A DNA stretch of 64,000 nucleotides. Origin: Amanita rubescens. Its lineage: Eukaryota; Basidiomycota; Agaricomycetes; Agaricales; Amanitaceae. The stretch lies in NCBI GenBank assembly GCA_015039365.1, contig WION01000009.1, forward strand, positions 186,001 through 250,000. The letters run 5' to 3'. Shown here one piece after another: positions 13,802-26,142 of this stretch. Under the pieces are notes generated by a model. That model made no database searches and was not told the DNA's origin. It was given only the letters and a program-made list of their open reading frames with translations. The position numbers and the translations under genes are program-made. Position 1 is the first letter of the stretch. Every line of letters begins with the position of its first letter.

Positions 13802-13917
13802 TGGTATGATCTTCTAGTAGGCTGCCAGTCCTCTGCCCCTTTTGTACGTTTGACCGAGTCCAAATTGAGCAGCGGAGAGCGTTCACATCGGGATTTCCCG
13901 AACGTCACTTTTCCAAT

Positions 13918-14508
13918 ATGGCATCACTGAACACAATCCAGGCCATACATACAGACTCCTCACTCGCAATTGTTTTGACAACCTTATTTGAACACTCACC
14001 GATCCTCATTTCACGCCTCGAACCGGAACTTGCGACAGCTTTTCGAAATGGGTTAAAAATATCGTCCTATTCCGAACTTGTAGAACTGGCACTTGCTCAC
14101 ATCGAAGCATGGGATGTAGAGTCACAAACCCTATTCATATCAGGTCACCCTCGCATCGGCGAAAGCGATAAGCTCTCTAGCCTGAGTGCGAAGGAGCAAG
14201 GAGCACAGAGTCCCAACCCAACCTCTCCTGAGGTTTTAGGACGCCTCGCCCATCTAAACCTGTGTTACGAAACGATGTACCCCGGTCTAAGATACATTAC
14301 TTTCGTGAATGGTAGGAGCAGGGCAGAAATCCTAGAAGAGATGGAGAATGCCATTGGCTTGGAACATTCATTGTCACCGGCATCGCCAGCTCTAGGGGAT
14401 TTGATCGCTGTGGATGTTACCAGCGAAGCATGGCGGTCAGAGCTGACCCGAGCAATTCACGATGTCGGGAGGATCGCTCAAAGCAGATTAAAAGCATTGG
14501 GTGTATAG
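13918..14508 (+). CDS. OHCU decarboxylase-like protein (UraD family)
   Basis: A single open exon of 196 codons starting MASLNTIQAIHTD. The fold-defining pieces of the 2-oxo-4-hydroxy-4-carboxy-5-ureidoimidazoline decarboxylase family are visible: ISGHPRIGES (conserved His-Pro), SLSAKEQGA (Ser-x-x-Glu-Gln) and the C-terminal YITFVNGRSRAEIL. In the family the enzyme completes urate oxidation to S-allantoin; that role is inferred here. No peroxisomal SKL-type signal is seen at the C-terminus (LKALGV). It is one of the few intron-free genes in the cluster. Confidence 0.82.
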   Translation: MASLNTIQAIHTDSSLAIVLTTLFEHSPILISRLEPELATAFRNGLKISSYSELVELALAHIEAWDVESQTLFISGHPRIGESDKLSSLSAKEQGAQSPNPTSPEVLGRLAHLNLCYETMYPGLRYITFVNGRSRAEILEEMENAIGLEHSLSPASPALGDLIAVDVTSEAWRSELTRAIHDVGRIAQSRLKALGV

Positions 14509-14587
14509 TTAAGTAAGTACACACATGTTACATTTGCCGAATTCCTTATCGAAGTTTACACGTTTACAGCTATATATGTATCTACAG

Positions 14588-15335
14588 TCATTTAACAACT
14601 GGACGAGGATCTGCTCTCTTTACGTCTGACTTCTGGCGCTGCTCTCTTTGCTATTGTAATTGAAATCAAGGTTACAATCAAATTATATTCAGGATCGCAA
14701 TGACGCACCTGATGCACACGTCTTCTGCGCTCTTCCCATTCAGGATTCAATGAAAATAATTCCTGCACAAACTCTTTAGCCATTTTGGCTTCTTTTTCTT
14801 TCCTCTCTTTGAGCTCTTTGTCCTTTGCTCTTATAACGGCGATCCGTTCTTCCTCGCGCTTTCGCTGCTGTTGAGCCCATTCCATTCTGTCCCTCATCCG
14901 ATTGAGTTGCTCCTCATTTTCTCGTAGTTCAGCTTGTCGACCGTGAACAGCTGTGGGCTTTGACAAAGTTGCATCGTATTCCTATATAAACTCAGAAAAG
15001 AACTGAGTTGAAACGCGGAATGTATACGTGCCTTGCGCTTTTGCTTGTCGCCTAAAATATTGAACGCTTCGTTGACCTGTTTACATAACAAATCCAGAGA
15101 TTCACGACCAACACGTTTGAATACCTTCTGGAATCGGGCCAGTGCAATCTCTCTCCGTATTTCTGATGCATTGGGCCCTATTCTGTCTGGATGGGTTTCC
15201 AAAGCCTTTTTCTTATAAGCTTTGCGTACTGAACTAATTTGAACATCAATTGAGATAGAAAAATTAGGGATACGACATACTATCATCGTCAGAAGCGGAT
15301 TGGTTTATTCCAAGGATCCCATATAGCGTGGACAT
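14588..15335 (-). CDS. J-domain (DnaJ-like) co-chaperone with long basic coiled coil
   Basis: N-terminal J domain: MSTLYGILGINQSASDDD spliced to IRKAYKKKALETHPDRIG, with the HPD motif needed to stimulate Hsp70 ATPase, then ARFQKVNEAFNILGDKQKRKEYDA. The rest is a charged coiled-coil helix (ENEEQLNRMRDRMEWAQQQ, RAKDKELKERKEKEAKMAKE) ending in QKSDVKRADPRPVVK and TGA at 14588. One intron, after DKQKRK, uses a GC donor (AAG|GCACGT). No signal peptide or membrane segment, so probably cytosolic or nuclear. The Hsp70 partner is unknown. Confidence 0.82.
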
Positions 15336-15693
15336 CACTGATCAGGTATTGTTGCGCAACCGCGTTTGAACATTTACGTGACTAAAAATAGCGAATCACG
15401 TGAATGAGATCATTATATAATACATTTGCTGAATGTCCTGGTCCTAGTTAACCTGGACCAACTGTTTGACGATCTGTTGGCATGTTAATCCCTAACGTTT
15501 CCTTGGCGCTCTGCAGCTATCCGTGATGTAGAAGTGTGACGTCAAAGTCATTGAGAAAGTGACTGTAACTTCAATGTGATGCTCACTTGCGTGCAACTCC
15601 GTCACGTTCAATATTCAATAATCATCGCCTTGTGGCTTCTGCTCGCCTATACATCACATTCTCTTGTTTGCCCGTACTGCAGGATTGTCCTTA
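15336..15693. promoter_or_regulatory. Divergent promoter region between the J-protein and KIN28 genes
   Basis: 358 bp between two start codons pointing away from each other. It contains AT-rich and CACGTGA-like segments (for example near 15396). No exon is seen. Confidence 0.3.
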
Positions 15694-17156
15694 ATGGATG
15701 CTGTAGAGAAAGCTAATATAGAACGGCAAAAACGATGGTGGGTCCGAAGCTGTTCCAGGTCGTCTCGCCACGTTTGTAATGCTCATATACCAGGACTAAA
15801 GATCAAAAGGTCGGCGAGGGTGCTTATGCTGTGGTCTATAGAGGTCAGCATGTATATAGCCATGTTCATTGCCAAGTCTCACAGATACCATCCCAGGACG
15901 AGAGGCCACTACCGGCAGGAAGGTTGCTATTAAGAAAATCAAAGTCGGGCAGTTCAAGGATGGACTGGACATGTCAGCCATACGTGAAGTTAAATATTTG
16001 CGGGAGCTCAAGCACCAGAATGTGATTGAGGTACGTCCGCCACATACTGCCTCAAGCACTCGACTGAAAGACGTCGTTGCAGCTTCTAGACGTGTTCTCC
16101 TCAAAAACGAACCTCAATCTCGTATTAGAATTCCTTGATTCGGACTTGGAAATGATCATCAAGGACAGGACTCTCGTCTTTCTGCCAGCAGACATTAAAA
16201 GCTGGATGGCCATGACATTTCGTGGCCTCGAATTCTGTCACAGAAACCACGTCCTACACCGTGTATGTTTTTATCTGGGTTCACGACTTGTCCCTCATGC
16301 CATATCCAGGACTTAAAGCCGAACAACTTGCTCATTTCCTCTGATGGCCACCTGAAAATTGCCGACTTTGGTCTGGCAAGAGACTTCACTGACCCAGGGT
16401 ATAAGATGACTTGCCAAGTAATCACTCGGTGTGTTTTTATGGTCATTTTGAACACGTCCACAAGGTTTATAAACTTGCAGATGGTACCGACCACCAGAGC
16501 TTCTTTTCGGCAGCCGGTACTACGGCTCAGCTGTAGACATATGGTCTGTTGGGTGTATCTTTGCAGAACTTATGCTGCGCACACCATATTTACCTGGAGA
16601 GACTGACATGGACCAACTCAAGGTTATATTCCGTGCCTTGGGCACACCGACAGAAGAGGAGTGGCCCGTACGTTCTTGAGCCACAGTCATTAGATGTCAT
16701 CTCAGCTTGAATCACCTAGGGCCATACGAAACTACCAGACTACGTACCCGTTGGCCTGTTCCCGAAGACACCCCTTAGAGACTTGTTCACTGCTGCTAGT
16801 GCTGATGCACTCAACTTACTCAGCAAATGCTTAACGTATGAACCGCGGAGACGTATTTCTGCACGCGAGGTACGTGTATGACGCTTTTAGCCCTAGGATA
16901 TAACTGACTTGGGTAGGCATTAACACATCCATACTTCTTTGCGTTGCCTTATCCTACCCACCCATCCAAATTACCAAAATGTTCCAAGCAATTAGCTGCA
17001 TCACGCCCGTTAGAAGAAGTCGATGGAAATGTCGACAAGGACTCCACTGGCCCCGGCGTCCATGCCAAGAACAATAGGCTAAAACGCAAACTCTCATCCC
17101 CGTTGGATGATTCCAAGGGCCGATCTATAGCTAGACGCTTGGATTTTGCAAAGTAG
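15694..17156 (+). CDS. KIN28: TFIIH-associated cyclin-dependent kinase (Kin28/CDK7)
   Basis: Ser/Thr kinase that phosphorylates the RNA polymerase II C-terminal domain and, in many eukaryotes, activates other CDKs. The start ATG at 15694 opens [20 protein letters not shown]. Spliced exons give the glycine loop [15 protein letters not shown] lysine [11 protein letters not shown], cyclin-facing helix [10 protein letters not shown], catalytic loop [18 protein letters not shown], the T-loop [18 protein letters not shown] and [20 protein letters not shown]. The C-terminal tail carries a basic KRKLSS-type patch and ends in ARRLDFAK. About nine introns, all in phase. Homology to Kin28/CDK7 rather than Cdc28 rests on the N-terminal lead, the T-loop and the LFG following APE/PPE. 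Confidence 0.9.
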
Positions 17157-17408
17157 GTGCTAGCTTAAGGGCCTTCTGGACAAGAGTCTGCTTCTGCAAG
17201 AGGTCGAGATATACGGCCTCTTGCCCTTTTCCATTGGTTTGATATGCTACTACTTCAGCGGTAAATGTACAGGTACTAGTAATGACGAGAACAACGTTAT
17301 TGCAACAATGATGATAGTGAAAACGAGAAAATGAGCACAGCAACAATGTTCATGAAAAGTGAAGAAATGACACGACAGATGGTTAAAATGACATTCCTAA
17401 AAGCAACA

Positions 17409-20136
17409 TCACCGAGGAGTCTCGCATACAGTGCATTTTTCCGTCGCAGAGGCTGGGTTTGATAGCATGCATACAGAGCACATCCAACTGCCACCGCTGG
17501 CAGCGGGTGGTTTGATACCAGCAGCAGACCAATCAAAAGCCTTTGTGGAGGCAGGTGCCACAATGCCCACTGATGAGTTCGCTTCTGGCTTCTGACTGGG
17601 AGTGGACTTGGGCGACCGAGGGGTTTCGCATATAGTGCATTTTTCCGTCGCAGAAGCCGGGTTTGATAGCATGCATGTCGAGCAAGTCCAATTGCTACTG
17701 ATGCCGGCGGGTGGTTTGATGCCAGCAGCGGGAGCAGAAGCCACGCTTGACGACGGGTTGGCTTCTGGCTTCTGACTGAGAGCGAATGTTGGCAAGGAGG
17801 CCTCTGCTTTAGAGGCTACTCCCTCACGCGCCATTTTTTCAGCAGGGGTTAGCGTGAATGTTGCAGCAATGGCGAAAGTGAAGGTGGGCAGGGCAGTGGT
17901 GGGAAGAGCAAGAACAGTTGCTTTTGGGTCCCGGCTAACGGCATTGTTCGCCTGTTTATTGGACAACTCCCCTTCGACACCAGCTGATGGAGTTGCCAGG
18001 GGAGTAGTCGAGGGAAATGAAGGGGTTGCAACTTCGGGCTGGTAGCTGAACCGCAATTTGCTCGGCTCTTTCGGTACTGAAGTTGGCTTGTGTCCAAACA
18101 CAGTTTTGGATGATGCTGTAGTCGTAACTCCGATGGACGGTGGGACCACCTTTGCTGCAAGCCTTTCGTTCGCGTAGCCCATCTCCACGTCCTTGATCTC
18201 TTCAACGACTACATCATTATGCGGAGGCTTTCTCTCTCCACCACGTCCGTTGAGGTATGGCTTCATTTTCTTGGTCACCCTTGCTCTAGCCTCCTCGTCC
18301 TCTTCTGCCTCCTCGACAGTATAAGCTGTGTCAGGGCATATCCCTCTCGGCGGCGATAGGCGAGTTGACGTGCGCACTTCGCTTATATCTTCCATTGTTT
18401 CCACGGACGCGATTGATTCAATTTCGATTGTTGCCGGTTTTTCAAAGTGAGACGGAGGACGAGCTCGCTTGCTACCCTGCATACGCTGTCAAGTATATGG
18501 GAAACAGGAAGAGTCCCTGACAAACCTTGGGTAACGTAGCTTCAATGATGGCTTGGGGAGTAACCTTCTCAGTACCCGTTTCTTCGCCCTTTGCGTCAGT
18601 ATCCGTGTCCATCTTAGCTGATACCGCAGCCACTGGTTTCCCCTTTGCTCTCGCCCGCTTAGGTTTTGGACGCGATGTAGAGGGGGGAACTTTCACAGGG
18701 CTAGCAGTTTGATAAGGATTGCTGACGTCTGGTCTTTTTGGCGGAGTCACTTCCTTGATTAATTCAGCCATGAGATTCGCAACTTTGGTGGGTTTTGGTG
18801 GCGCCTGCTCAGGACTAGGCGACACATCAGACGACGAACCGGACCACGCTTGTCTTAGCGGTGAGGGTACGGCTGGTGTCGTAGGCTTCTGCAACCCAGC
18901 AGTGCGGAGTCGGAATGGCGCGGCTCCGTTTGGCGTACCATTCATTTTCTGCTGAGCACTTGTTCCATTGGTTGTCCTCGGAGAAGTAGTAGATGGCATG
19001 GCGCTAGGCGATGGTTGCGCAATCTTGGAGGAGGGGGAATCAGAAGGTATCTGAATCACAGTCGGACCGTTTGTTGGGGTAGTGGAAGATGAAACTGAGG
19101 ATAAACTAGCTTCTTCGCCAATCCGACGTCGCTTGTTATCGGTCCTAAGGCCTTCACCTGTTGCTGTGTGCTCTTTCAGCACCAATCTCTCGGGCGTAGT
19201 CCGCGAAGGTCCAAATGCAGGGGAGGCATAGCGATTACGAGAACGAGATGGTCTTGCGCTGCCGCCTCCTCGCCACCTGTATACACCATTAGGATTCTTT
19301 GTCAACATTTTCCTAGGGCCCTGAGCAGCCCCATTGCCAACCGGACTACGCCCACGCATGGCATCGGGAGACTCATCTTTACCGGGCGTTGGAGATGCAC
19401 TACTGGAGAAACGGAAAGGCTCTGGTTTCTCAGCTGAAACAAAGTCAAAATGTGCCACAATGCAATCGTTAGTGATGACGAACATGGTGTACTTTTGCGT
19501 ATCAGGGAAATCACGCCTTCTAGTTCCACACTGCTCATGGGTTTTCCCCCACGCTCTTCCAAGAATTTGGTAACTATTTCAAGATTCTTCGCAGGAGAGG
19601 AATCATCTATACCATCAAGGTGCAGCGTGGAACGTTTGGGAGGGGAAGCCAAAGTTGTAGATGGTCGTAAATGTCGATCTTGTGAAGGAGACTCTGGATG
19701 CGCAGTATGACTGTGCGTTGCATCAGGCTATAGTTGGAGTGCGAGTTGTAGACATCACGCTAGCGGGTAACTTTTGAGGGCCATACCTGATAGGTAGAGG
19801 TAGGTAGCACTGCGGCTTTATTGGTATTGCCAGCCTCTGTAGAATTTGAGGATAAAGATGATCGTTGAGAGGATATCTCTGACTCTCGGTCGTCACTGAA
19901 GCCACGAAAACGCAAGGGATTCAAGAAGCTAAACAGATTTGAGAAGCTCCATGACTATGGTCAAATGAGTGGCTGCTCCCACACGATGGGAATGAATGGT
20001 ACTCGCCGACTTCCTGGAGGGGCGCGCATACGGAGATGCTTGGTTTGCGCGGGATGCACGCCTGTCGTGTCGTACGACGCTCATGCTTGTATTCGCGGCG
20101 AGCCCGTTGTGGTGGCGTTTGAAAATAAAAGGCCAA
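17409..20136 (-). CDS. Nucleoporin with two RanBP2-type zinc fingers (Nup1/Nup153-like)
   Basis: Low-complexity Ser/Pro/Thr-rich nuclear basket-type protein. The N-terminal exon beginning MAFYFQTPPQRARREYK joins SWSFSNLFSFLNPLRFRG, a candidate amphipathic membrane-binding helix. A fungal Nup1-type motif NPNGVYRWRGGGSA follows. The C-terminus has two near-identical zinc fingers, each W-x-C-x2-C-x11-C-x2-C (for example NWTCSTCMLSNPASATEKC), separated by a repeated SQKPEAN linker. The two fingers with linkers look like a recent internal duplication. The first exon is the least certain part. It lies back to back with the complex I gene, about 100 bp away. Confidence 0.72.
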
Positions 20137-20238
20137 CTGACAAGACCAGCTGAAGGCGAAACTCCTGCTTTAGGGCAGGCCTGCTTCACATCACGTGGCT
20201 TTCGCTTCACAAGGCGAAGCGTTCCGATACTAACTACG

Positions 20239-20954
20239 ATGCCTCAAAAGGTCACCGAAACGCCGTACCCTCTTATTGATGCAGACCCCCACGCTTCTCG
20301 CGTCGTGAGGTATTTTAGACCATCTGACTATGCATGTTTGGGCAACTGGGACAGCTGCTTTCCCTTCAGCGCTCTATCTTTGGGGTTTGTCATACTGAGT
20401 ACTATTTGACAATAATTAACTTCCGACTGATAGAAATGGCGGACCCTGTTAAGGTCAGAATGACGACTGCTTTGAGACTGGGAGGTTTTCTAGGTTTTGT
20501 GGGTGGATTCCTGCTTGCTTACCAGAGGTCTAGTGGTAAGCAGGACAACATCTCTCTTTGTCCTCAAGTAGCAACCGTTGTCTTTCAGTTCGATTCTGGG
20601 GATGGAGCGAAAACAAGCGCGAAGAGCTGATGGACCTCGAAGAACTTAGCCAACGCGCGAAAGAGGGTAAGCCGCTGTACGGAGAGTCTTTTCAACCCCA
20701 ATGGGTACAAGGGGCGGCATTCAGGAACTCTGCCTATTCTCAGCTCAAGTTCTGTGAGTCTATCGCGTTCGAAAATGTCGTTATGTTACTTACCCACATC
20801 TGCAGCCGCATTTCCAATGTGAGAGACAGGGAAACGCCTTGTATCTGAATCATGACTGATCATGCAAAATAGGTTTAATCTTGTTAACCACCAATACCAT
20901 GGAACGGATCCTGCAAAGTATGGTGTTAAAGCAACGTCAGAAGAATCAACATAG
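20239..20954 (+). CDS. NADH:ubiquinone oxidoreductase 21 kDa (NUXM-type) subunit, with a one-base frame break
   Basis: Accessory membrane subunit of mitochondrial complex I. The start is at 20239 (MPQKVTETPYPLIDADPHAS). Then RYFRPSDYA, VWATGTAAFPSALYLWE, MADPVKVRMTTALRLGGFL with a glycine-rich membrane helix, SVRFWGWSENKREE, and a C-terminal QYHGTDPAKYGVK, ending TAG at 20954. Four introns are in phase. Between DYA and VWAT one extra base (near 20333) breaks the frame. Both sides are clearly conserved coding sequence, so no intron explains it. It is either an assembly error or a real disabling mutation. Confidence 0.83.
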
Positions 20955-21198
20955 CAGTTTATCCATGTAGATGTGTTTATTTCTCCCCTAATCGTATCAA
21001 TGAGTTTCTCGATGAATGATGAATATTGGGTTCGGTAGCGTTGTATGCACTGCCTCCCTGCCAAGGATGCCAATAAATATTTTAATACTTTACCCCTTTT
21101 TCGAGTCAGGAAGGCTCAATCCGGAATTCCCATGATTAACAACGCAATCGCCACCCCTAGCGCCTGCAAGCACCGCTTGTCCTCCATCTTGAACCATC

Positions 21199-21822
21199 AT
21201 GTTATCCCTCCCTCCACCTCATCTATGGGCGATATCCCGGGCCGCAAGTAGGGGACGCTCGGAGGCCCACTGCATAATACCACGCGTCTATCTCACTGAT
21301 TACGGTACCGCGACGAATGCTCAGGATCTCTCCCGTCTTGCTGCTACACATGTTGTCTCTGTTCTCGAGCAGAATGTCGACCTGCCCCTCTTTATAAAGG
21401 AGGAGAATAGATTACACATCCGGATCACGGATACCATGCGAACGGACTTGCTCCAGCATCTAGACAAAACGACGGCTTTCATACAAGCTGCGTTAGAGGA
21501 AAACAAGAAAAACGTTATCGTAGTAGGTCAACCGAGCTAAAAGCGTTGGCTCTGGACTAAGTACAAGAATTGACAGGTTCATTGTATGATGGGTATCAGT
21601 CGCAGCGCGACAGTAGTGTGTGCGTACTTGATTGCCCATAAGCATATGGGAGCGGAAGAGGCGGTTACCTACGTACAATCCAAGCGGCCGGTTGTCTGTC
21701 CCAATCTAGGGTTCAGACAACAACTCGAAAAATACGCATCCAAATGTGAAGCGGATCAAGGACGAGACTCGCAAAGTCTGTTGGCAAAGATTAAAGAGGG
21801 AATTGCGCTTCGGATGACTTAA
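21199..21822 (+). CDS. Dual-specificity protein phosphatase
   Basis: Cysteine phosphatase of the DUSP fold. Exon 1 gives IIPRVYLTDYGTATNAQDL, THVVSVLEQ and the general-acid region RITDTMRTDLLQHL. After an in-phase intron of about 50 nt, exon 2 starts VHCMMGISRSATVVCAYLIA, the HC-x5-R active site. It ends KEGIALRMT. The start is uncertain: the ATG at 21199 gives a basic leader, but a short upstream exon is possible. The substrate is unknown. Confidence 0.82.
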
Positions 21823-21910
21823 AGCTCGTTTCTTCTCATAAATATATACCCGAGTAGTTACATAGACTTGCTATGCATGGCATCTTGGGCGATAGACAGC
21901 TGAATCACGT

Positions 21911-22755
21911 TCATAGATCAGGATTGAGGTCCAAGTCGAGATCAAAGAACTGTGGTTGAGGGACTGGTGCACGAAGATCATGTCTGTAAGGGTGGGCGCC
22001 AGGGCCAGGCCGCTGAGCAGGGGCTTCGACCTTGGGTGACACAGTAGGCGCTGCATTTTGTTAGTAGACAGCAAAGGTGGTATGTAGGACAACGCTCACG
22101 TCGCCCAACCGAGTGGGTTTCTCCAAGGAATCCAAGAGGTGCCTCGGCATTGAGTCGTCCTCGTCGCATCTTCTCTTCATTCGGGAAGGGTGGAAAAAAT
22201 AGTGGTGGCGGCGGTTGACCAGGTAAATTCATGTCAGGCATATTAGGCGGCGCTGACGTGAATGGACTAAGACGCTGGGCATATGCCAACAGTTCCGGGA
22301 ATGGTATCGAGGCTGAAAGAAATGAATAATGTAAGTAAGGAAGTGGATAAACATTTACCTTCTTTTGCCTTTTCGATTGCCTTGATTCTCTCCTCACCTT
22401 CAGCTATCATCTCTTCTAGCTCTCGCTTTCCTGCCTCGAGTTCCATGCATACATCACGCGTCCGAGATTCCAATTGTAGAATTTCCATCTCCAAAGCGTC
22501 GATCTTTCGCTGTCCCATCTGATGTTTATATGCGAGATTTACCGCGTCAGATAATGCTGCGTCACAAGATAAGAATGCAGATAGTGGTGGGGGTGGCGGA
22601 GGTTTAGTCTGTGCGGGTGACAGGGACAAGAAAAGAGTATGAGATAGTGACTGGAGCTCATTCAGTGGCGAGAGGAGAATAGATGACATTGAAGACGCAT
22701 TTTCTGACGAGTCTGAAGGACCTGCAAGAACATTTTGTGAGCTGGCTTGCGACAT
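21911..22755 (-). CDS. MED4: Mediator complex subunit 4
   Basis: Component of the Mediator middle module, which links activators to RNA polymerase II. The start ATG at 22753-22755 opens MSQASSQNVLAGPS. LLSPLNELQSLSHTLF is followed by a proline run, a coiled coil (QMGQRKIDALEMEIL, MELEAGKRELEEMIAEGEE), then SIPFPELLAYAQRLSPFTS and the family block FPNEEKMRRGRLNAEAPL. A last intron joins SVGRP to the tail VPQPQFFDLDLDLNPDL and TGA at 21911. It shares an 83-bp divergent promoter with the chloride channel gene. Confidence 0.85.
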
Positions 22756-22838
22756 GCGACTGTTTGTTTGGTTCAGGCTCGGGATGATAACAAATGGAAT
22801 CCTCTTGCGGCCCGTAGACAGCGCCTTGAGCGCATACC

Positions 22839-25800
22839 ATGACGGCGACGGCCGACCAATATAGGGCTGAAGAATATGAAATAACAGACGACGGAAGACT
22901 CTCCAGAAACGTTCAGCCTCTACGATCCGCAAGGTACCCAGACGGGAGTACCATCGACTGGCTGCAGCAGGATGCCGCAGAACGCGAGAGGAAGCAAGCT
23001 CTCCGCTCGCAGACTGGCGTACGCGGCATGTTATCGCCCGTCTTGGAGGCCACTCGCATGTGGTTGGTCGTCATTCTCACAGGAACAGGCATCGGATTGA
23101 CTGGTGCTTGGCTCGACATACTTGTCAAATGGTGTGCCTTCAGTTCTACTGTTGGTAGTGCGCTGGTTATTGAGCATGCAGGCTTGGTGACATACGCGAG
23201 GGGCGTTGCTCTCACGGATTCTTCTATAACCAAGTAACATGCTGTAGTGGCGTAGATCGTATGTCGCCCCTTCGTCAAAATATATTTCAACTTATGGTGT
23301 ATGAACAGCCGGAGAAATCTGCAGAGAATGGCAGACGTGGAGTCAATATTTTGGGATCAAGTACATTTTTCTAGAGTCCTTGTTGCAAGCATTTGTCTAT
23401 GCCATTCTCGCTGTGCGTGAGGACCAGGAATTTCATGATCAGGAATGACGAACAACTCGCAGGTTTCGTTCGCAGGTTGTGCGGCCTTTTTGGTCAAAAC
23501 TTATGCACCATAGTGAGTTCGAACTATCATACTCCTGCTGCGCTAACGCTTGTTTCAGCGCATTTCACACCGGAAGTGAGTCGAACGTATCTACGTTTGG
23601 TAAACATTCTGATCATTTATTTAGTTCCTGAGATAAAGGCTGTGCGCAATTTCTTTTCCATACAACAGCGCCGCTCATTTTTAATCTTAGATTCTCGGCG
23701 GTTATGTCCTCGATGCATTTCTAACACCATGGACATTGCTTATTAAAGCTGTCGGACTGGCACTTGCTGTAGCATCGGGCCTCTCTCTAGGAAAAGAGGT
23801 ACTGGCATTCTTGATCCTCATCAGTTACGGTGTTTCGCTAATCGTCAGCCAACCTTAGGGCCCTCTTGTCCATATAGCGTGCTGTACAGTAAACTTGATT
23901 GCCCGTTGTTTCAGGCAATTCCGTAATAACGAGGGTAAGCATTGTGGAAAGCGTACGACTGGCTTCTAACCCTTAACAAAGCCCAAAAACGCAAGCTATT
24001 AGCCGCCGCCGCCGCTGCAGGCGTTTCAGTTGCTTTCGGTAGCCCACTAGGCGGCGTGCTGTTCTGTCTAGAAGGTCAGCACCAGTCGTACCTGTGTTTG
24101 CATAGGTATTTAGATGCAATGTCAGAGTTGGACGCCTTCGCGAGTGAGTCAGATGTCCTATGGAGAGGCTTTGTAGCCTCAGCCGTCGCCGCTGTCACGT
24201 TACAGTGGGTCGATCCCTTTAGAACGAAAAAATTAGTGTTATTTCAGGTCAGTACTCAGCGAATGTCAATAATTCTGACTGACGTTTCAGGTTACATACG
24301 TTGATGATGTTTGGAGAGCCTTTGAGCTTGTCCGTTTATCAAGTATCTTTATTGCAAATAATCTGACGTCAACTTAGGTCCCTTGGTTAATGTTGGGTGT
24401 AATTGGGGTGAGTTCAAGTTCATTCGTAATAGTGCAAAAAATCATAAGTTTATAGGGGGTGCTCGGTTCGTTACTTATCAGAATGAACGCCTACATTGCG
24501 TTATATCGCCAAAAAAGCGTTCTGCGAGATTGGCCTATTCTTGAAGTTATAGGCGTTGCTGCAATTACTGCCGCCGCTAGCTATCTTGTGAGCCTTCACT
24601 TCTTGTTTCGAACCTGCTTTTGTAACCAGCTCCAAACAGGTCGTCTTCTCGCGGTAAGTGTTGGCCATTGGTACGCGTAATCTGGATCCAAACAATTCGC
24701 AGCGTGCAAACATCGGAACTGGTGTCCAACTTATTCCAAGAATGTGATCCAGCAACATTTGATTATCATGGACTGTGCAAGTGCGTACAATACCCTCTTT
24801 ATATCTGTTTCTAATACGTGAATTTCAAGCCCCACTGCCACGGGACAGAACGTTTTTCTGCTCATTCTGACTGCATTTATCAAGTTCGTTCTGACCGCCT
24901 GGACGTTTGGTATGATGGTGAGTGACTTGTGTCTTCGAGGCCGTTTTACTTAGTGGTGCAGATACCAGCTGGCATATTCTTGCCTACGATAGCTATCGGC
25001 GCCTGCCTCGGCAGAGCAGTTGGGATATTGACGTGGGTGTATTTAAAATGCGTGAACTTCATTCAATTTGACCTTGGTTTAGTCAAGACCTTTACCGTGC
25101 CTTTCCCAAAGCCTGGGTGTTTTCGAGCTGCCCTCCGGACCCCTCAGTAAAATGTATTTCTCCCGGATTTTACGCCGTCATCGGAGCATCTGCTATGGTT
25201 GCTGGCGTAACACGGATGACAAGTGAGTGTTTATTTTGCCCGTACGTTTCGTATTCATAATTGTCAATAGTTTCATTGGTGGTCATACTCTTCGAGGTAC
25301 GGATTTTGCTACTTTTAACCGATGGGGGGCTCGATGATTTCCCCATTTGCAGCTCACGGGCGCTATTTCTCACGTCCTGCCCATTATGATATCTGTTATG
25401 ACATCGAAATGGGTCGGTGATGCGTTTGGAAAAGACGGTATTTATGCCGTCTGGATTGCGATGCGCCGATATCCTTGGGTCCCTATGGCGGATTATCACG
25501 ACAAAGGGGAGACAGGTGCACTATTGATGACGCCATTCAGTGAACTTGTAGTCATTCAAGATGAAGCATGCACCGTTGCGGGCATCAGTGCGTCTATTAC
25601 CAGTCGCAATTGCCTGACTTATTTATTGTGCAATAGGACAATTACTCCAAGAGCATAGCTATCGTGGATTCCCGGTCGTTCGCGGGCTGAATCTGGTCGG
25701 CTATGTCGCTCGCGCTGGGTTGGAGCAGGCATTGAGTATGTCATATCACGTCATGTTCACTTTCGAGCCTGACTAAACTGATGTTTAGGCGATTTTTCGA

Positions 25801-26142
25801 TCATCGGACCAGACTCGGACTCTGACAAAAAGTGTTCTTTTTCATTGCGAGATTCGCGGTTGCCAGAAAGCGAGCGTATAGACCTTCAGAGCACGATTGA
25901 AAAAGCCGTGTTGCAGCTCAGGAAAGAAGTACCCCAAGAACAGGTCGTTGGCTTATTCCAGAATATGGTACGCACAATCGCGCTTTTTGAGTTCATGTTC
26001 CTAACCGAGGAGTTAGAATGTGCGGCAGGTTCTATTCACGCGAGCAGGAACGTTAGAGGGCGTGGTCACTAAAAGAGACGTTGTAAACTTATTAACACGT
26101 CATTTTCCCCAAAGTGCAGCTTTACCACCTATACCTTGGTGA
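22839..26142 (+). CDS. CLC-family voltage-gated chloride channel / transporter
   Basis: Membrane chloride channel or Cl-/H+ exchanger with C-terminal CBS domains. I could splice about 20 exons without a frame break from [17 protein letters not shown] filter motifs appear in order: [31 protein letters not shown] with the gating Glu, and [19 protein letters not shown]. Two CBS halves follow ([11 protein letters not shown]...RGFPVV and [22 protein letters not shown]), ending LPPIPW and TGA at 26140-26142. The usual GSG before IPE is absent at the exon join, which reads HTG-IPE; this may be a subfamily feature. Probably endomembrane by analogy with yeast Gef1. Confidence 0.9.

Noticed and set aside
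23341..23380. 14-nt intron in the chloride channel gene (GTACATTTTTCTAG)
   Set aside because: The segment is open and reads [12 protein letters not shown] in frame; it is coding.
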